In this document: positions 1 to 8,259 of the stretch, one piece after another | Numbering within the stretch: position 1 is the first letter of the stretch | Layout: each line of letters starts with the position of its first letter | NCBI GenBank assembly: GCA_903919035.1 | Contig: CAIXGY010000016.1 | Span: forward strand, 1-37,769 | Direction: 5' to 3' | Length of the DNA: 37,769 bases | Origin: an uncultured Planctomycetaceae bacterium | GTDB lineage: Bacteria > Planctomycetota > Planctomycetia > Pirellulales > UBA1268 | Translations under genes and position numbers: made by a program | Notes under the pieces: model-generated | The model's input: the letters and a program-made list of their open reading frames with translations, nothing else | Database searches by the model: none | What the model was told of the DNA's origin: nothing

Positions 1-5
1 CGCAG

Positions 6-109
6 AAACAGGCCGCACTGGCCATGGATGGCAGTGCGGCCGTGAACCAGCGGCAGGATGCCGCGCAAAAAACAGGCCGCACTGGCCATGGATGGCAGTG
101 CGGCCGTGA
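6..109. repeat. Tandem 40-bp hairpin repeat (two copies, 64-bp period)
   Basis: Positions 6-45 and 70-109 are identical over 40 bp. Each copy holds a perfect 10-bp inverted repeat, GGCCGCACTG / CAGTGCGGCC, around an 11-nt loop GCCATGGATGG (hairpins at 11-41 and 75-105). The 64-bp spacing is not a multiple of three, so the copies translate in different frames. The repeat is therefore conserved as DNA or RNA, not as a peptide. More copies may lie left of the window edge. Confidence 0.85.
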
Positions 110-110
110 C

Positions 111-356
111 ATGGCGGGGGCAGGGCGCGAACAAACCGCGTTTCGTGCGGGAAATCCCGCGGCCGTGTCGCAGTGCGACGCGAAATGCGACGCGATTTCA
201 GCCGATCGCGTGGAACTGCTCGCCCGGGCCGTCATCCTCGTGGCCGGCATGGCAATCACAGATACATCGCGGGAGGCCGTGCTGGCTCGGGTGGTCGCTG
301 ATCTGACCGCGGAGGGTTGGAGGGCATTCCTGTCGAAGGCCTGCAAAACCGTCTGA
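111..356 (+). pseudogene. Integrase-tail-like ORF remnant
   Basis: An open frame of 81 codons from ATG 111 to TGA 354. Its beginning reads MAGAGREQ, and the first 14 bases (atggcgggggcagg) are the same as the antisense 3' end of the initiator tRNA gene at 9484-9497. Further on it contains CDAKCDA, encoded by an 18-bp stretch (174-191) that recurs exactly at 9351-9368 in the tail of the integrase fragment. The C-terminal half (ADRVELLARAVILVAGM...) looks like a short amphipathic helical domain. I read it as debris of a recombinase end or of a small companion ORF of an integrated element. It could also be a genuine small protein; no function can be given. Confidence 0.3.
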
Positions 357-530
357 AACTCGTGCCAGTCAGGTTGGTTCACCAATGAGCGGGAGTGGGC
401 CCCAGAGAAGCTGCCGATGCGGCTGGCCAGGGCTCCCCGGTGGCAGCAGGGAACGCGCGTGGCATGACGTCGATAGTAAACCATCCGTGAAGTGTGGCGC
501 TGACGGACACCACGCGCTACCCTGAAGAGC
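357..530. other. Spacer without a convincing gene
   Basis: Between the remnant ORF and the next small ORF I see no credible coding frame, repeat or RNA. The minus-strand ORF listed here (369-551) has no recognisable content. Confidence 0.5.
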
Positions 531-623
531 ATGGACACGCCACAACCACAAACCGCGAACACCGAAGCCGACACTCGCAAGGCTGCTGAAGCCATTGCCG
601 AGATGCTACGGATGAAACAGTAG
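531..623 (+). CDS. Possible 30-aa small protein
   Basis: ATG 531 to TAG 621 encodes a short, hydrophilic, probably helical peptide (MDTPQPQTAN...KAAEAIAEMLRMKQ). It is too short for the ORF track. A weak purine stretch (gaagagc) lies just before the ATG. Accessory elements often carry small ORFs beside an integrase, but nothing here identifies a family, and the reading could be chance. Confidence 0.25.
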   Translation: MDTPQPQTANTEADTRKAAEAIAEMLRMKQ

Positions 624-768
624 TTCATTCACCGCCATGAGTTCCCTGCTGAGCGAGCTGATCTGCATTGCCGCTCCGCTCGGCTGACGATTGCCGAAGC
701 GCCGTCGGCGAACTATCCTGATCCGCATTCCAGATGCCATTTTGCACGCACCATCGACCAATCCCCGG

Positions 769-1431
769 ATGCTGATGAAATGCTCCAAGCTGTTCGGCAT
801 CGGCCTGCCGAAAACCGGTACGTCAAGCATGGCTGCGGCCCTGAACGCTCTCGGCATCCGCTGCCTTCACAATCCATGGGACTTCCGTCAGCAGGCGTTC
901 GCCGGGCAGTACCGGTTCACACCCTCCGAAACATGGGACGCCATCGTCAACTTTGGCGAACACTTCTATCCGCAGCTTGACGTTGCGTATCCGGGCAGCA
1001 AGTTCGTTCTGACGGTCCGAGACAAGGAAGAGTGGCTGCGTTCGGTACGGCACTACATGGGCGATACCACCGGTTTCGAGCCTCCTGTGCGTCGCCGCCT
1101 CGTTTCGTGGCTGCATCCATCAAGATGGCTGACAGAGGCTGCGATACGCAGGGGAGCAGCGTACCGCATGTGCAACGCCCTGGTTCGCATCGACATCTAT
1201 GGGTGCCACCGCTTCGATCGTGATCGCTTCTCGTATGTGTACGACCTGCACGAGCGCACGGTCCGTGACTACTTCCGAGGACGCGAGCAGGACCTGCTGA
1301 TCCTGAGACTGGCCGAAGGCAATCCATGGACGCCATTGTGCGAGTTCCTGGGAGTCCAGCCGCCGGCAGATGTGCCGTTTCCACACGTGCGACCCAAGCC
1401 GGCAGGTTCATACTTGCGACGCGCCCCTTGA
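769..1431 (+). CDS. Sulfotransferase family protein
   Basis: This 220-aa protein probably transfers a sulfuryl group from PAPS to a glycan or lipid acceptor. The 5'-phosphosulfate-binding loop is clear near the N-terminus (GIGLPKTGTSS, residues 10-20), as in the Sulfotransfer_4 type of P-loop sulfotransferases. A second PAPS-contact segment is likely at FVLTVRDKEEWLRSV. The ORF track starts at TTG 691, but the first 26 residues are not domain-like, so ATG 769 (or 775) is preferred; no strong Shine-Dalgarno helps decide. It opens the glycosyltransferase island, and a paralogue lies at 7435-8037. The acceptor cannot be read from sequence. Confidence 0.75.
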   Translation: MLMKCSKLFGIGLPKTGTSSMAAALNALGIRCLHNPWDFRQQAFAGQYRFTPSETWDAIVNFGEHFYPQLDVAYPGSKFVLTVRDKEEWLRSVRHYMGDTTGFEPPVRRRLVSWLHPSRWLTEAAIRRGAAYRMCNALVRIDIYGCHRFDRDRFSYVYDLHERTVRDYFRGREQDLLILRLAEGNPWTPLCEFLGVQPPADVPFPHVRPKPAGSYLRRAP

Positions 1432-1519
1432 TCCATCTGTTGGCGTTGCGCGACGAGAGCCATTTCGCCCCCGAGACGAGCCTTGCTTCAGATCGGCCTG
1501 CCAGGCCAAAGCGACCGCG

Positions 1520-2122
1520 ATGACCAAGCTTTTCATCATCTCGATCTTCTGGATTGTCGTCGCAGCCGCGACCCTACGGCCAAGTTCTCGGTTGCGAACG
1601 CTGTTTCTCGCCTCGTTCTTCGGCCTGCTGATACCGTGCGGGCTTTCGCACCAATCGATCTGGCCGTTTTTCGCGTGGGACATGTGGTGCCGCCTCGTGC
1701 CGCCGGCCGTGGAATGCTTCGAAATCTCGCTGGTGGATGCCGATTCCAGGGAATGGCGGTACGACTTTTCAGCCGTGCCACCCGCGTGCCCCGCGATCAT
1801 CGAGCAGAAGTGCGGCGCGATTCTGTTGGGGCAGCCTGACAAGGCTCCATGTGTCGCTGAATGGCTGCTGCGGCGGGCTCACGAGCTTCGCGACTCGCCG
1901 GCAGGCATTGAGCCCAGATGGTGGTGCACCGACCTCGGGCTCCTGCCCGTCGGTCCGGCGTCGCGGGAGTCGTGCAGTGGTTGGGCGAGCGAACCTTCGT
2001 CGCGACCTGCAGAGTTCGTGGCGCTCGTGGTGAGGAAAAAGAGAGCTCGTTTTTCGACGCGTTCGGACGACGCTGGGTTCGACGTCATTGCCGAGACGAG
2101 GTTCCCGTGGACGGGTTCGTGA
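1520..2122 (+). CDS. Membrane-anchored protein, partner of the HTTM gene
   Basis: A 200-aa protein from ATG 1520 with one or two hydrophobic segments at its N-terminus (LFIISIFWIVVAAATL and LFLASFFGLLIPCG), then a soluble domain with several cysteines. The phrase SHQSIWPFFAWDMW following the membrane part is striking; I recall similar WPF-containing segments in small proteins next to bacterial HTTM genes, but cannot verify this. Its 3' end overlaps the start of the HTTM gene, so the two are very likely translationally coupled and may form a membrane complex. The ORF track extends to 1370, where the extra N-terminus shadows the end of the sulfotransferase. Function unknown. Confidence 0.65.
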   Translation: MTKLFIISIFWIVVAAATLRPSSRLRTLFLASFFGLLIPCGLSHQSIWPFFAWDMWCRLVPPAVECFEISLVDADSREWRYDFSAVPPACPAIIEQKCGAILLGQPDKAPCVAEWLLRRAHELRDSPAGIEPRWWCTDLGLLPVGPASRESCSGWASEPSSRPAEFVALVVRKKRARFSTRSDDAGFDVIAETRFPWTGS

Positions 2123-3036
2123 ATTACTGGCATCGGCCATACCGAGCGACCAGCCTGAACCTTGCCGTTGCGCGGGTCTTCGTCTGCCTGTTGGCCGCCT
2201 GGAAGGTGTTCGCCTACCCCTTCGCCGGGATCGCGGCCTATCCGACGGATCTCGTGAAGGAGGGTGCTCCTGCACTGTGGGCCCTGTGGCCGGGGTACGG
2301 GCAATGGATCGCACGGGAGCAATGCCTCGCCGTCATTTGCCTGATCGCGTGTGCCTTCGGGATCGCCCCTGGGTTCGCTGCCGTGACCGCCGCGGCGATC
2401 ATTGCGCATCTCACCGCGGTCGTCTGGCCTGTGTGCTGCGAAAAGACCTGGCTGCCGACGGTGTATTTCCTGCTTCTGTATGGAGTGTTTCGGCACGAGG
2501 ACCGGCTTGTCCTGTGGCCCGCGCAGAGGAGCGGCAGCGAGGCAAATCCCCGGGGGGCAGGATCGGCCCCATGCACACAGGGTTTTGCGCTTCATTCGCT
2601 CAGGTGGTTTCTCGTGACCATCGCGCTGATCTATTTTTGTACCGGCCTGCATAAGTTGGAGGGCGGGGGGTGGTTCATCGAGTGGGGCTCACCCGTCAAC
2701 ATGTCACGCATGCTCGAGAAGCGGGCCTTCATCCGGGGCGATCCGCTGCCTCCGCTCGCTGCCTGGCTCCAGCAGTCGCCGGCTTTGCTCGGCGCGATCG
2801 GTGCGGCCACGATCGTCCTCGAGCTCGGGCTGCTTATCGCCGTTCTGGCCAACCGGTTGCTCACTCCGTGCTTCCTGGGGCTCGCGGCGATGCATCTGGG
2901 CATCTGGGCGACCATGAGACTCAACTACTTCACCGACTTTGGCGCGATGTACCTCGTATTTCTGCCATGGGACACCATCTACGAGGCGATTGCTCGATCG
3001 TGGACGGCCCTTCTCGCACGAGGATTCCGGTCATGA
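2107..3036 (+). CDS. HTTM domain protein (gamma-carboxylase-like)
   Basis: A polytopic membrane protein of about 309 aa resembling the HTTM domain (horizontally transferred transmembrane domain), the membrane module shared with vitamin K-dependent gamma-carboxylase. Seen are a first helix after an arginine (ARVFVCLLAAWKVFAYPF), several further hydrophobic segments, and an HKLEGGGWFIEWGSPV stretch typical of the family between helices. Start choice: GTG 2107 has GAGG five bases upstream; GTG 2119 overlaps the preceding TGA as GTGA. Both give coupling with the upstream gene. The 1918 start of the ORF track shadows the previous gene. Bacterial HTTM proteins mostly lack a known reaction; carboxylase activity should not be assumed. 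Confidence 0.75.
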   Translation: MDGFVNYWHRPYRATSLNLAVARVFVCLLAAWKVFAYPFAGIAAYPTDLVKEGAPALWALWPGYGQWIAREQCLAVICLIACAFGIAPGFAAVTAAAIIAHLTAVVWPVCCEKTWLPTVYFLLLYGVFRHEDRLVLWPAQRSGSEANPRGAGSAPCTQGFALHSLRWFLVTIALIYFCTGLHKLEGGGWFIEWGSPVNMSRMLEKRAFIRGDPLPPLAAWLQQSPALLGAIGAATIVLELGLLIAVLANRLLTPCFLGLAAMHLGIWATMRLNYFTDFGAMYLVFLPWDTIYEAIARSWTALLARGFRS

Positions 3037-3815
3037 TAGCGCAACGCGTGACGCTCGAATCCCTGACTCCGGAGCCCATGCGGCCGGTTGTCCGCCGTCT
3101 GTGGCGGCGTCTCATTGGTCGGCCGCTGGATGGCTGGGATCTCACCGGCGGAAGGGTCGCAGCGGGGCCCTTCCGCGGCATGCGGTATGCGACCTTCGGC
3201 CTCGGCAGCGTGATCTGCGCCAAGATGCTCGGCACCTACGAGCGCGAGCTGCATCCCTGGTTGGACGAGATCATCGCCACGCCATACCGGATGATCCACG
3301 TCATCGGCTGCGCCGAGGGGTACTACGCCGTTGGACTCGCCCGGGCGATGCCGGCCTCGACGGTACTGGCGTATGACCTCGATCCGCGTGTGCCATCGGT
3401 TCTCGCCGGCATCGCAGCCCGTAACGGCGTCGTCGACCGCGTGCGTTTCAGCGGTGAGTTCACCGCGGCGTCGCTTGCAGTTCCCGCCACCGGCGCCGAA
3501 TTGATCGTGTGCGACGTGGAAGGCGAGGAGCTGTCGCTACTCGATCCGACGGCCACCCCGCGATTGCTGGATTGCGACCTGCTCGTGGAAATCCACGACG
3601 GTCAGACCGAGACGGACGAGCATATTATTGCGTCGCGGTTCGCAACCACCCATGCCATTCGCCGTGTTGTCGCGAAACTACGCACGTGTGATGATCTGCC
3701 ACCGCGGCTGCGGGGCCAACTGCCGACGGACGTCGCGGAAAAGATGATGAACGAGGGCCGAAGCAGGGGCCTCACCTGGCTGTTCATGCGGCGGCACGAA
3801 CTACCCTGCGAGTGA
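3033..3815 (+). CDS. SAM-dependent methyltransferase, FkbM-like
   Basis: A 260-aa class I methyltransferase. Motif I is at residues 90-100 (VIGCAEGYYAV), the acidic end of beta-2 at YDLDP (about 116-119), and a motif IV-like IVCDVEGEE follows near 160. The ATG at 3033 overlaps the HTTM stop codon (ATGA), so the gene belongs to the same transcript. The long N-terminus predicted from 2670 shadows HTTM. The family often methylates sugars or small molecules, which suits the neighbouring glycosyltransferases and sulfotransferases. The substrate is inferred from context only. Confidence 0.75.
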   Translation: MIAQRVTLESLTPEPMRPVVRRLWRRLIGRPLDGWDLTGGRVAAGPFRGMRYATFGLGSVICAKMLGTYERELHPWLDEIIATPYRMIHVIGCAEGYYAVGLARAMPASTVLAYDLDPRVPSVLAGIAARNGVVDRVRFSGEFTAASLAVPATGAELIVCDVEGEELSLLDPTATPRLLDCDLLVEIHDGQTETDEHIIASRFATTHAIRRVVAKLRTCDDLPPRLRGQLPTDVAEKMMNEGRSRGLTWLFMRRHELPCE

Positions 3816-3833
3816 GGCGTCGAAAACTGCATC

Positions 3834-3992
3834 ATGATCGACGTGCTGCGGCGGATCGGCCGAAGGTTTCCCCTTGGCTGGCGGGCGTCGCATTTCCACG
3901 GGCCGGGTCCGTACGTGGTCACGGAGTATTGGAGCACGACGCTTTTCCAACGCGGTCGCGCGGACAACTGCAGACCGCAGGCATCTGTGTGA
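3834..3992 (+). CDS. Small ORF, 52 aa, unknown
   Basis: ATG 3834 to TGA 3990 between the methyltransferase and the GT8-like gene, on the same strand. The product (MIDVLRRIGRRFPLGWRASH...) is basic and rich in aromatic residues, without a membrane segment. It could be a decayed N-terminal piece of a larger island gene or an unremarkable open frame. No family recognised. Confidence 0.25.
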   Translation: MIDVLRRIGRRFPLGWRASHFHGPGPYVVTEYWSTTLFQRGRADNCRPQASV

Positions 3993-4002
3993 GTGATCGG
4001 TC

Positions 4003-4962
4003 GTGAAGGTTGTGTATTGTCTCAGTGGTGGAGCCGGTGACGCCGTCGTCGCGATGATGCGGCTGTCGATCGCCACGGTGCGCTTCACGAACCCGGATGC
4101 CGTGGTCGAGGTCCTCGTCGACCAGGAGTCGCTCGATGACCTTCAAGCGGCCGGCAGCCGGCTCCTCGAGGAGGTCGATCACGTGCACGCCTGTGCCGTT
4201 CCCCCGGGGCCTGCGGCCCTGCGGAGCCGTCACCTGAAGACGAGCACACGCACGGTAGTCCAGGGGGCGTTCCTGTTTCTTGATGCCGACACCATCGTCC
4301 GCAAGCCCCTATGTGCGGAATGGTCCGACGTGGCTGACGTGGCTGCCTGCCCGAACTACTGCCGCGACAGTCTGCACGACCAACTGGGGGCCGACGAAGC
4401 AGCGTACATCGCGGCGATGGGATGGCCCGTCCCTTCGTCATACGTGAACAGCGGCGTCGTCTACTTTGCGGATTCGCCTCGGGCCCATGCCGTCGGCCGT
4501 TTGTGGCACGAGTGCTGGACGGCGGGCGTGCAGCGGACCGGACGGCGGATCGACCAGCCGGCGTTTAATCATGCCGTGCAGGCGAGCGGCGCCGAGCTGT
4601 GCTTGCTGCCGCACGGATGGAACTCGCAGATTGTCCGTGCGCCCGCGACGGCGCGGGATGCGTCGATCTGGCACTACTACCAGTCCTGCGAGCGTGCCGC
4701 CGACACGTGGTTCGCCATCGAAGCGCAGAGGCTTTCACATGAACAGCCTGTCGAGCAGTCGGTTGTACGGCGGCTCGTGGGTGCCGACCTGCCGTGGCCG
4801 ACCGACTCGTGGATCCAGCGGACTGTCGTCGGCATGATGATGCGTCGCGGGGAGCTGACCCCGCTGATGTCCTCGGTTCTCACCGGAGACTACGTGAAAG
4901 CCGCACACCATACGGTGCGAGCCGCCCTCGAACGTCTCATTCGCCCGTTCACGCGGCCCTGA
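4003..4962 (+). CDS. Glycosyltransferase, GT8-like
   Basis: A 319-aa soluble glycosyltransferase with a GT-A-like layout. The N-terminus reads VVYCLSGGAGDAVVAMMRLSIATV, a hydrophobic strand leads into a DxD motif (FLFLDADTIV, residues 94-96) that would bind the metal and nucleotide-sugar, then YVNSGVVYF and DQPAFNHAV follow as in GT8 and related nucleotide-diphospho-sugar transferases. It starts with GTG 4003; the upstream 10 bases offer only a weak ribosome site. It lies between the FkbM-like methyltransferase and the GT2 gene. Sugar donor and acceptor are unknown. Confidence 0.75.
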   Translation: MKVVYCLSGGAGDAVVAMMRLSIATVRFTNPDAVVEVLVDQESLDDLQAAGSRLLEEVDHVHACAVPPGPAALRSRHLKTSTRTVVQGAFLFLDADTIVRKPLCAEWSDVADVAACPNYCRDSLHDQLGADEAAYIAAMGWPVPSSYVNSGVVYFADSPRAHAVGRLWHECWTAGVQRTGRRIDQPAFNHAVQASGAELCLLPHGWNSQIVRAPATARDASIWHYYQSCERAADTWFAIEAQRLSHEQPVEQSVVRRLVGADLPWPTDSWIQRTVVGMMMRRGELTPLMSSVLTGDYVKAAHHTVRAALERLIRPFTRP

Positions 4963-5074
4963 CGGTCGTACGCGACAGTGGCCTCACTTCGGCAGCCGCG
5001 GACCGGTGTCGCGCAATCCACAGAGGTCGCGCGATCGGCGGCGTGTTGTGTTGAGGCGTACCGTAAATGCGGCT

Positions 5075-6085
5075 ATGATTCGGACTCCTGATCTCTCGGC
5101 ACATGGGTTGGCGACCATCATCGGATCTCCTCGCGTGCGGGATAACGCCACTGAAGAGCCGGCCGATGGGAGGCAGGCTGTCGCGGTGGAAGTCAGCGTC
5201 GTCGTTCCGGCCTTCCAGGGCCGTGCGACCATCGTGGAGTGCCTTGAATCGGTACTCCGGGCCGTCGCCGGACGGTCGTGCGAGATCATCGTGGTGGAGA
5301 GTTCGCGTGACGGTGCGGCCGATCTCGTCCGGGCACGGTTCCCCGGGGTCCGAGTGATCGAGCCAGCCGGACGACTGTCGGCCGGTGCCGCCCGCAACGA
5401 GGGTTTCCGTCACGCCCGTGGCCGTCTGCTCCTCTGCGTCGACCAGGACTGCTTGGTGCCGCGCGACTGGATTTCCCGTATGGTCGAGCTCCTCGAGCGC
5501 GATCGTGTCGGCGCGGCCGGCGGCTCCATCGGTGTCGCGAATCCGAGGAATCTCGCGGGCTTGTGCGTCTACTTTCTCGAGTTTTTCACGCATTTTCCGT
5601 CTCGGGGTTCGATCCGCGAAGACAATTACCTCATCGGGGCGAATAGCGGTTGGCGGCCGGAGGCGATCCGGGGGCTGGCCTTTCCCGACAGAACGCTCGG
5701 CGAAGACCTTCTGGCGTGCGCGTCAGTACGCGCAAACGGTTTCCGGATCCTCTACGACCCAAGCCTCGCCGTGCTCCATCACAACCGCTCCGGATGGTGT
5801 GAGTTCCTCCGCTACTGTCGCGCGATGGGAGTGGCCGCGGCTGACGTGCAGACTCGGCTTGGTGGACGGGCCATCAAGGCTCTGCACTGCATTCCTGCAA
5901 TGTCCTACGGCATTCCGTTCCTCCTTCTCCCCCGCATCGGGTGGAAACTGCTCGGCGCACCACGGGGCTATTTGGCAACGTACATCGCACTATTTCCCTG
6001 CTGCGTCGTCGGGCACTTCGCGTGGGCCGACGCTTTCCGCCGAGCGCTGCGTCAGCGACGAACGTCGGCGAGTGCCGTGTCGTAA
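5075..6085 (+). CDS. Glycosyltransferase family 2
   Basis: A GT2 enzyme of 336 aa from ATG 5075. The N-terminal nucleotide-binding strand is SVVVPAFQGRAT (41-52), the DxD equivalent is DQD at 123-125, and the later acidic motif GED (209-211) probably includes the catalytic base. GAARNEGFRHARG is a typical GT2 connection. The C-terminal 100 residues contain hydrophobic stretches (IPAMSYGIPFLLLPRIGWKLL, YLATYIALFPCCVVGHF) that may associate with the membrane. The ORF track begins at 5006, but the first residues there look non-coding. The 3' end overlaps the convergent GT4 gene by 34 bp. Confidence 0.85.
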   Translation: MIRTPDLSAHGLATIIGSPRVRDNATEEPADGRQAVAVEVSVVVPAFQGRATIVECLESVLRAVAGRSCEIIVVESSRDGAADLVRARFPGVRVIEPAGRLSAGAARNEGFRHARGRLLLCVDQDCLVPRDWISRMVELLERDRVGAAGGSIGVANPRNLAGLCVYFLEFFTHFPSRGSIREDNYLIGANSGWRPEAIRGLAFPDRTLGEDLLACASVRANGFRILYDPSLAVLHHNRSGWCEFLRYCRAMGVAAADVQTRLGGRAIKALHCIPAMSYGIPFLLLPRIGWKLLGAPRGYLATYIALFPCCVVGHFAWADAFRRALRQRRTSASAVS

Positions 6086-7431
6086 TGCCCGCGGATCTTC
6101 GTGGCCTGCGATTCGATTGTCGGCACCGCGGGCGCCCGCCTGGACATCTCGGCGAGTAACGCCGGCCGATCGATCACCGCCTCCATCACGCGGCGGAGAT
6201 CCCCGGCGTCGCCGAGGCGGAAGAGCAAGCCGTCGACGCCGTCACGGACCAACTCAGCCATGCCTCCCTCGTCGCCCGTGATGACCGGAACGCCCGCGAT
6301 CTGTGACTCCTGAATCGTGAGCGGGGAGTTCTCATACCAGATACTCGGCACCACCACCACGTCGAGCGTTCCAAGAATCTCGCCAAGCCGCTCATTCTCG
6401 TAGCCGCCGTGAACGGAGATTCCGGCGGACGCTGCTGACATGATCGAGCGAAAATAGGCATCCGACACGGGGCTGCCGAACGATGAGCCGTGGATATGGA
6501 GGCTCGCGCGATCACCGAGCCCGCGAAAGGCCTCGAGCAAAACCTTGATTCCCTTATGGGCGTGAAAGGACCCGATGTAGCCGAAACGCACCTTGGCATC
6601 GGCGGCGGCCACTCGCTGGGGCCTCGGAAAGTGCCGCAGGCCGTTTTTCTCGTGCACGATTCGCTCTGGCGAAAGGCCACACTGCACGAAGCGGTCGCGA
6701 AGATAGCCGCTCGGAGCGATAAAGAGATTCGTTTGGTCGAAGATCCGACGGGTGCTGTCGAGGTAGAATCGACGCTTCGCTTCCACGGCTGTTTGTTCGG
6801 GCACACCGAACGCGGCCCGGCCGAGCATGACGAGGCTGGCGAGTGCGGCGCGCGGGATCACACGCGCCTGGTTGGCCGCGAACTGCTGCCAGCGAAACAG
6901 CGGCGGAAGACGCCGGGCGAGCGGTGGCACTCTGCCTCCCGAGCAGCGGATCGTCAGCGGGCAGCAGTCCTGGAAGAAATCAGGGGTACTCTTGCCGCAG
7001 AGGCGACCATCCGCACGAAGGAGGAGATTGTTCGGGCAAATGAGACCGTAGTCGTGCAGCGTGTAAACGACCGCACCGCCTCTCGCACGGGCGAGTCCGA
7101 CGAGATCGTCGCCGAGGCTCAGATAGTTGTGAAAGTGGACAACATCCGGTGCGAATTCATCGAGGGTCCGTGTGAAGCATGACTGCAGGAAGGTATTCGG
7201 CCAGTCGGCCAGCCGACTGTACTGGCCGTCATCGACGCAGTGGAATGTCCGCAGGGCTCCCTCCACGCCGCGGACCAGTCGGCGCGGAGTTCGTGGAACA
7301 GTGTTGGAAAGGTGGAAGATACCTACATCATCGCCCCCGGCTGCAAGGGCGCCGGCGAGTTGCAGGCAATAAACCTCGGAACCCTGCGAAGAGAACGGCG
7401 GGAACTGATGGATGACTTGCAGGATTCGCAT
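6052..7431 (-). CDS. Glycosyltransferase family 4
   Basis: A 459-aa GT-B enzyme. It begins MRILQVIHQFPPFSSQGSEVYCLQLAGAL, the usual GT4 start with a glycine-rich acceptor loop, and the donor half carries FGYIGSFHAHKGIKVLLEAF and an EX7E motif (ENSPLTIQE) followed by GVPVITGDEGGMAELV. The stretch between residues 140 and 180 has several cysteines (CPNN, CGKS, CCPLTIRC), as sometimes seen in the GT4 branch that acts on surface glycans. It is the second gene of a minus-strand pair: the preceding sulfotransferase stops 3 bp before this ATG, so they are co-transcribed. Confidence 0.85.
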   Translation of the reverse strand: MRILQVIHQFPPFSSQGSEVYCLQLAGALAAGGDDVGIFHLSNTVPRTPRRLVRGVEGALRTFHCVDDGQYSRLADWPNTFLQSCFTRTLDEFAPDVVHFHNYLSLGDDLVGLARARGGAVVYTLHDYGLICPNNLLLRADGRLCGKSTPDFFQDCCPLTIRCSGGRVPPLARRLPPLFRWQQFAANQARVIPRAALASLVMLGRAAFGVPEQTAVEAKRRFYLDSTRRIFDQTNLFIAPSGYLRDRFVQCGLSPERIVHEKNGLRHFPRPQRVAAADAKVRFGYIGSFHAHKGIKVLLEAFRGLGDRASLHIHGSSFGSPVSDAYFRSIMSAASAGISVHGGYENERLGEILGTLDVVVVPSIWYENSPLTIQESQIAGVPVITGDEGGMAELVRDGVDGLLFRLGDAGDLRRVMEAVIDRPALLAEMSRRAPAVPTIESQATKIRGHYDTALADVRR

Positions 7432-7434
7432 CAG

Positions 7435-8037
7435 TCATAAACTCCGCGGTCGCACCCAAGGGAACGGCTCATTTGGCATGCCAATCCCGAGGAACGGACA
7501 GAGCTTCTCATACCCGTCGCCAGCGCAGACGTTGAGCCGGAGGAGATTCGGCTCGTCCGCGAGAACCTCCAGCACCCGCTCCAAGTGGTCGCGATACCGA
7601 CGGAGGGCCTCCGTGGGCGAGCATTTCGGTTTTGTGAAGGCGATGTAGGAGCGAATCCACTCGGCTTCATCGCGCTCGAGAAGAACGTAGTACGACCCCG
7701 GGAAGCGGGCTCTGAACGCGGCAATGATGTCGGGGGAAAACCAGGGGCGATCGTCAAAGGAGTCGAAGTGCTCGGCCCAGTCGAGGCATCGGTCGAGATC
7801 GCCGCGTCTGCGGCTGTTCTCGAGATCACGGTCGTAGCCAAAGTGGCTGTAGCCCAATCGCCGCATTGCCGCTCCGAAGGACGAGGTGCCCGTCTTCGAG
7901 TACCCGACGCAGAGCACACGCGACCTATCCGGATGGCGGACGCTCCGAAGCCTGCGCCACCAACGGAGGCAGGTTCGTCCCGCTCGGCTTCGCTCGAACA
8001 GGCGGACCACAGGCGTTAGCAGGCGATCAGTCATCAT
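7435..8037 (-). CDS. Sulfotransferase family protein (second copy)
   Basis: A 200-aa P-loop sulfotransferase. The PAPS-binding loop is VGYSKTGTSSFGAAM (residues 44-58), and the second contact is likely YYVLLERDEAEWIRSYI. It has the same architecture as the protein at 769-1431, including the late PFLGIGMPNEPFPWVRPR ending, which matches EFLGVQPPADVPFPHVRPK there. The two are therefore paralogues, though divergent. It leads a two-gene minus-strand operon with the GT4 enzyme and is divergent from the methyltransferase at 8260. Confidence 0.78.
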   Translation of the reverse strand: MMTDRLLTPVVRLFERSRAGRTCLRWWRRLRSVRHPDRSRVLCVGYSKTGTSSFGAAMRRLGYSHFGYDRDLENSRRRGDLDRCLDWAEHFDSFDDRPWFSPDIIAAFRARFPGSYYVLLERDEAEWIRSYIAFTKPKCSPTEALRRYRDHLERVLEVLADEPNLLRLNVCAGDGYEKLCPFLGIGMPNEPFPWVRPRSL

Positions 8038-8259
8038 CGCGGATTCAGTGCATCGTGCGGCTGTTGCATCGCCGGGTACGTCAGGTCACCATGACAGGGC
8101 AATTTATACGAAGGCGTTGTCGAGTGCGCGGTGCCGACGGCTGCGTCACGAGTTGATCCCGAAACCGACAAAGGAACGCGACGAGTGGACGGCGGAGACA
8201 GATGCCAACAGCAGTCGGCGAATGCAGACGCTGCCCCCTCTGGTGGGGCGCACGGCGGC

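Noticed and set aside
6-109. Possible CRISPR array at the left edge
   Set aside because: Only two units are visible, the repeat is a long GC-rich hairpin with a 24-bp gap, and no cas gene is present.
1918-2106. N-terminal extension of the HTTM protein
   Set aside because: It overlaps the coding frame of the upstream membrane protein and is Arg-rich without membrane character; GTG 2107 or 2119 fits better.
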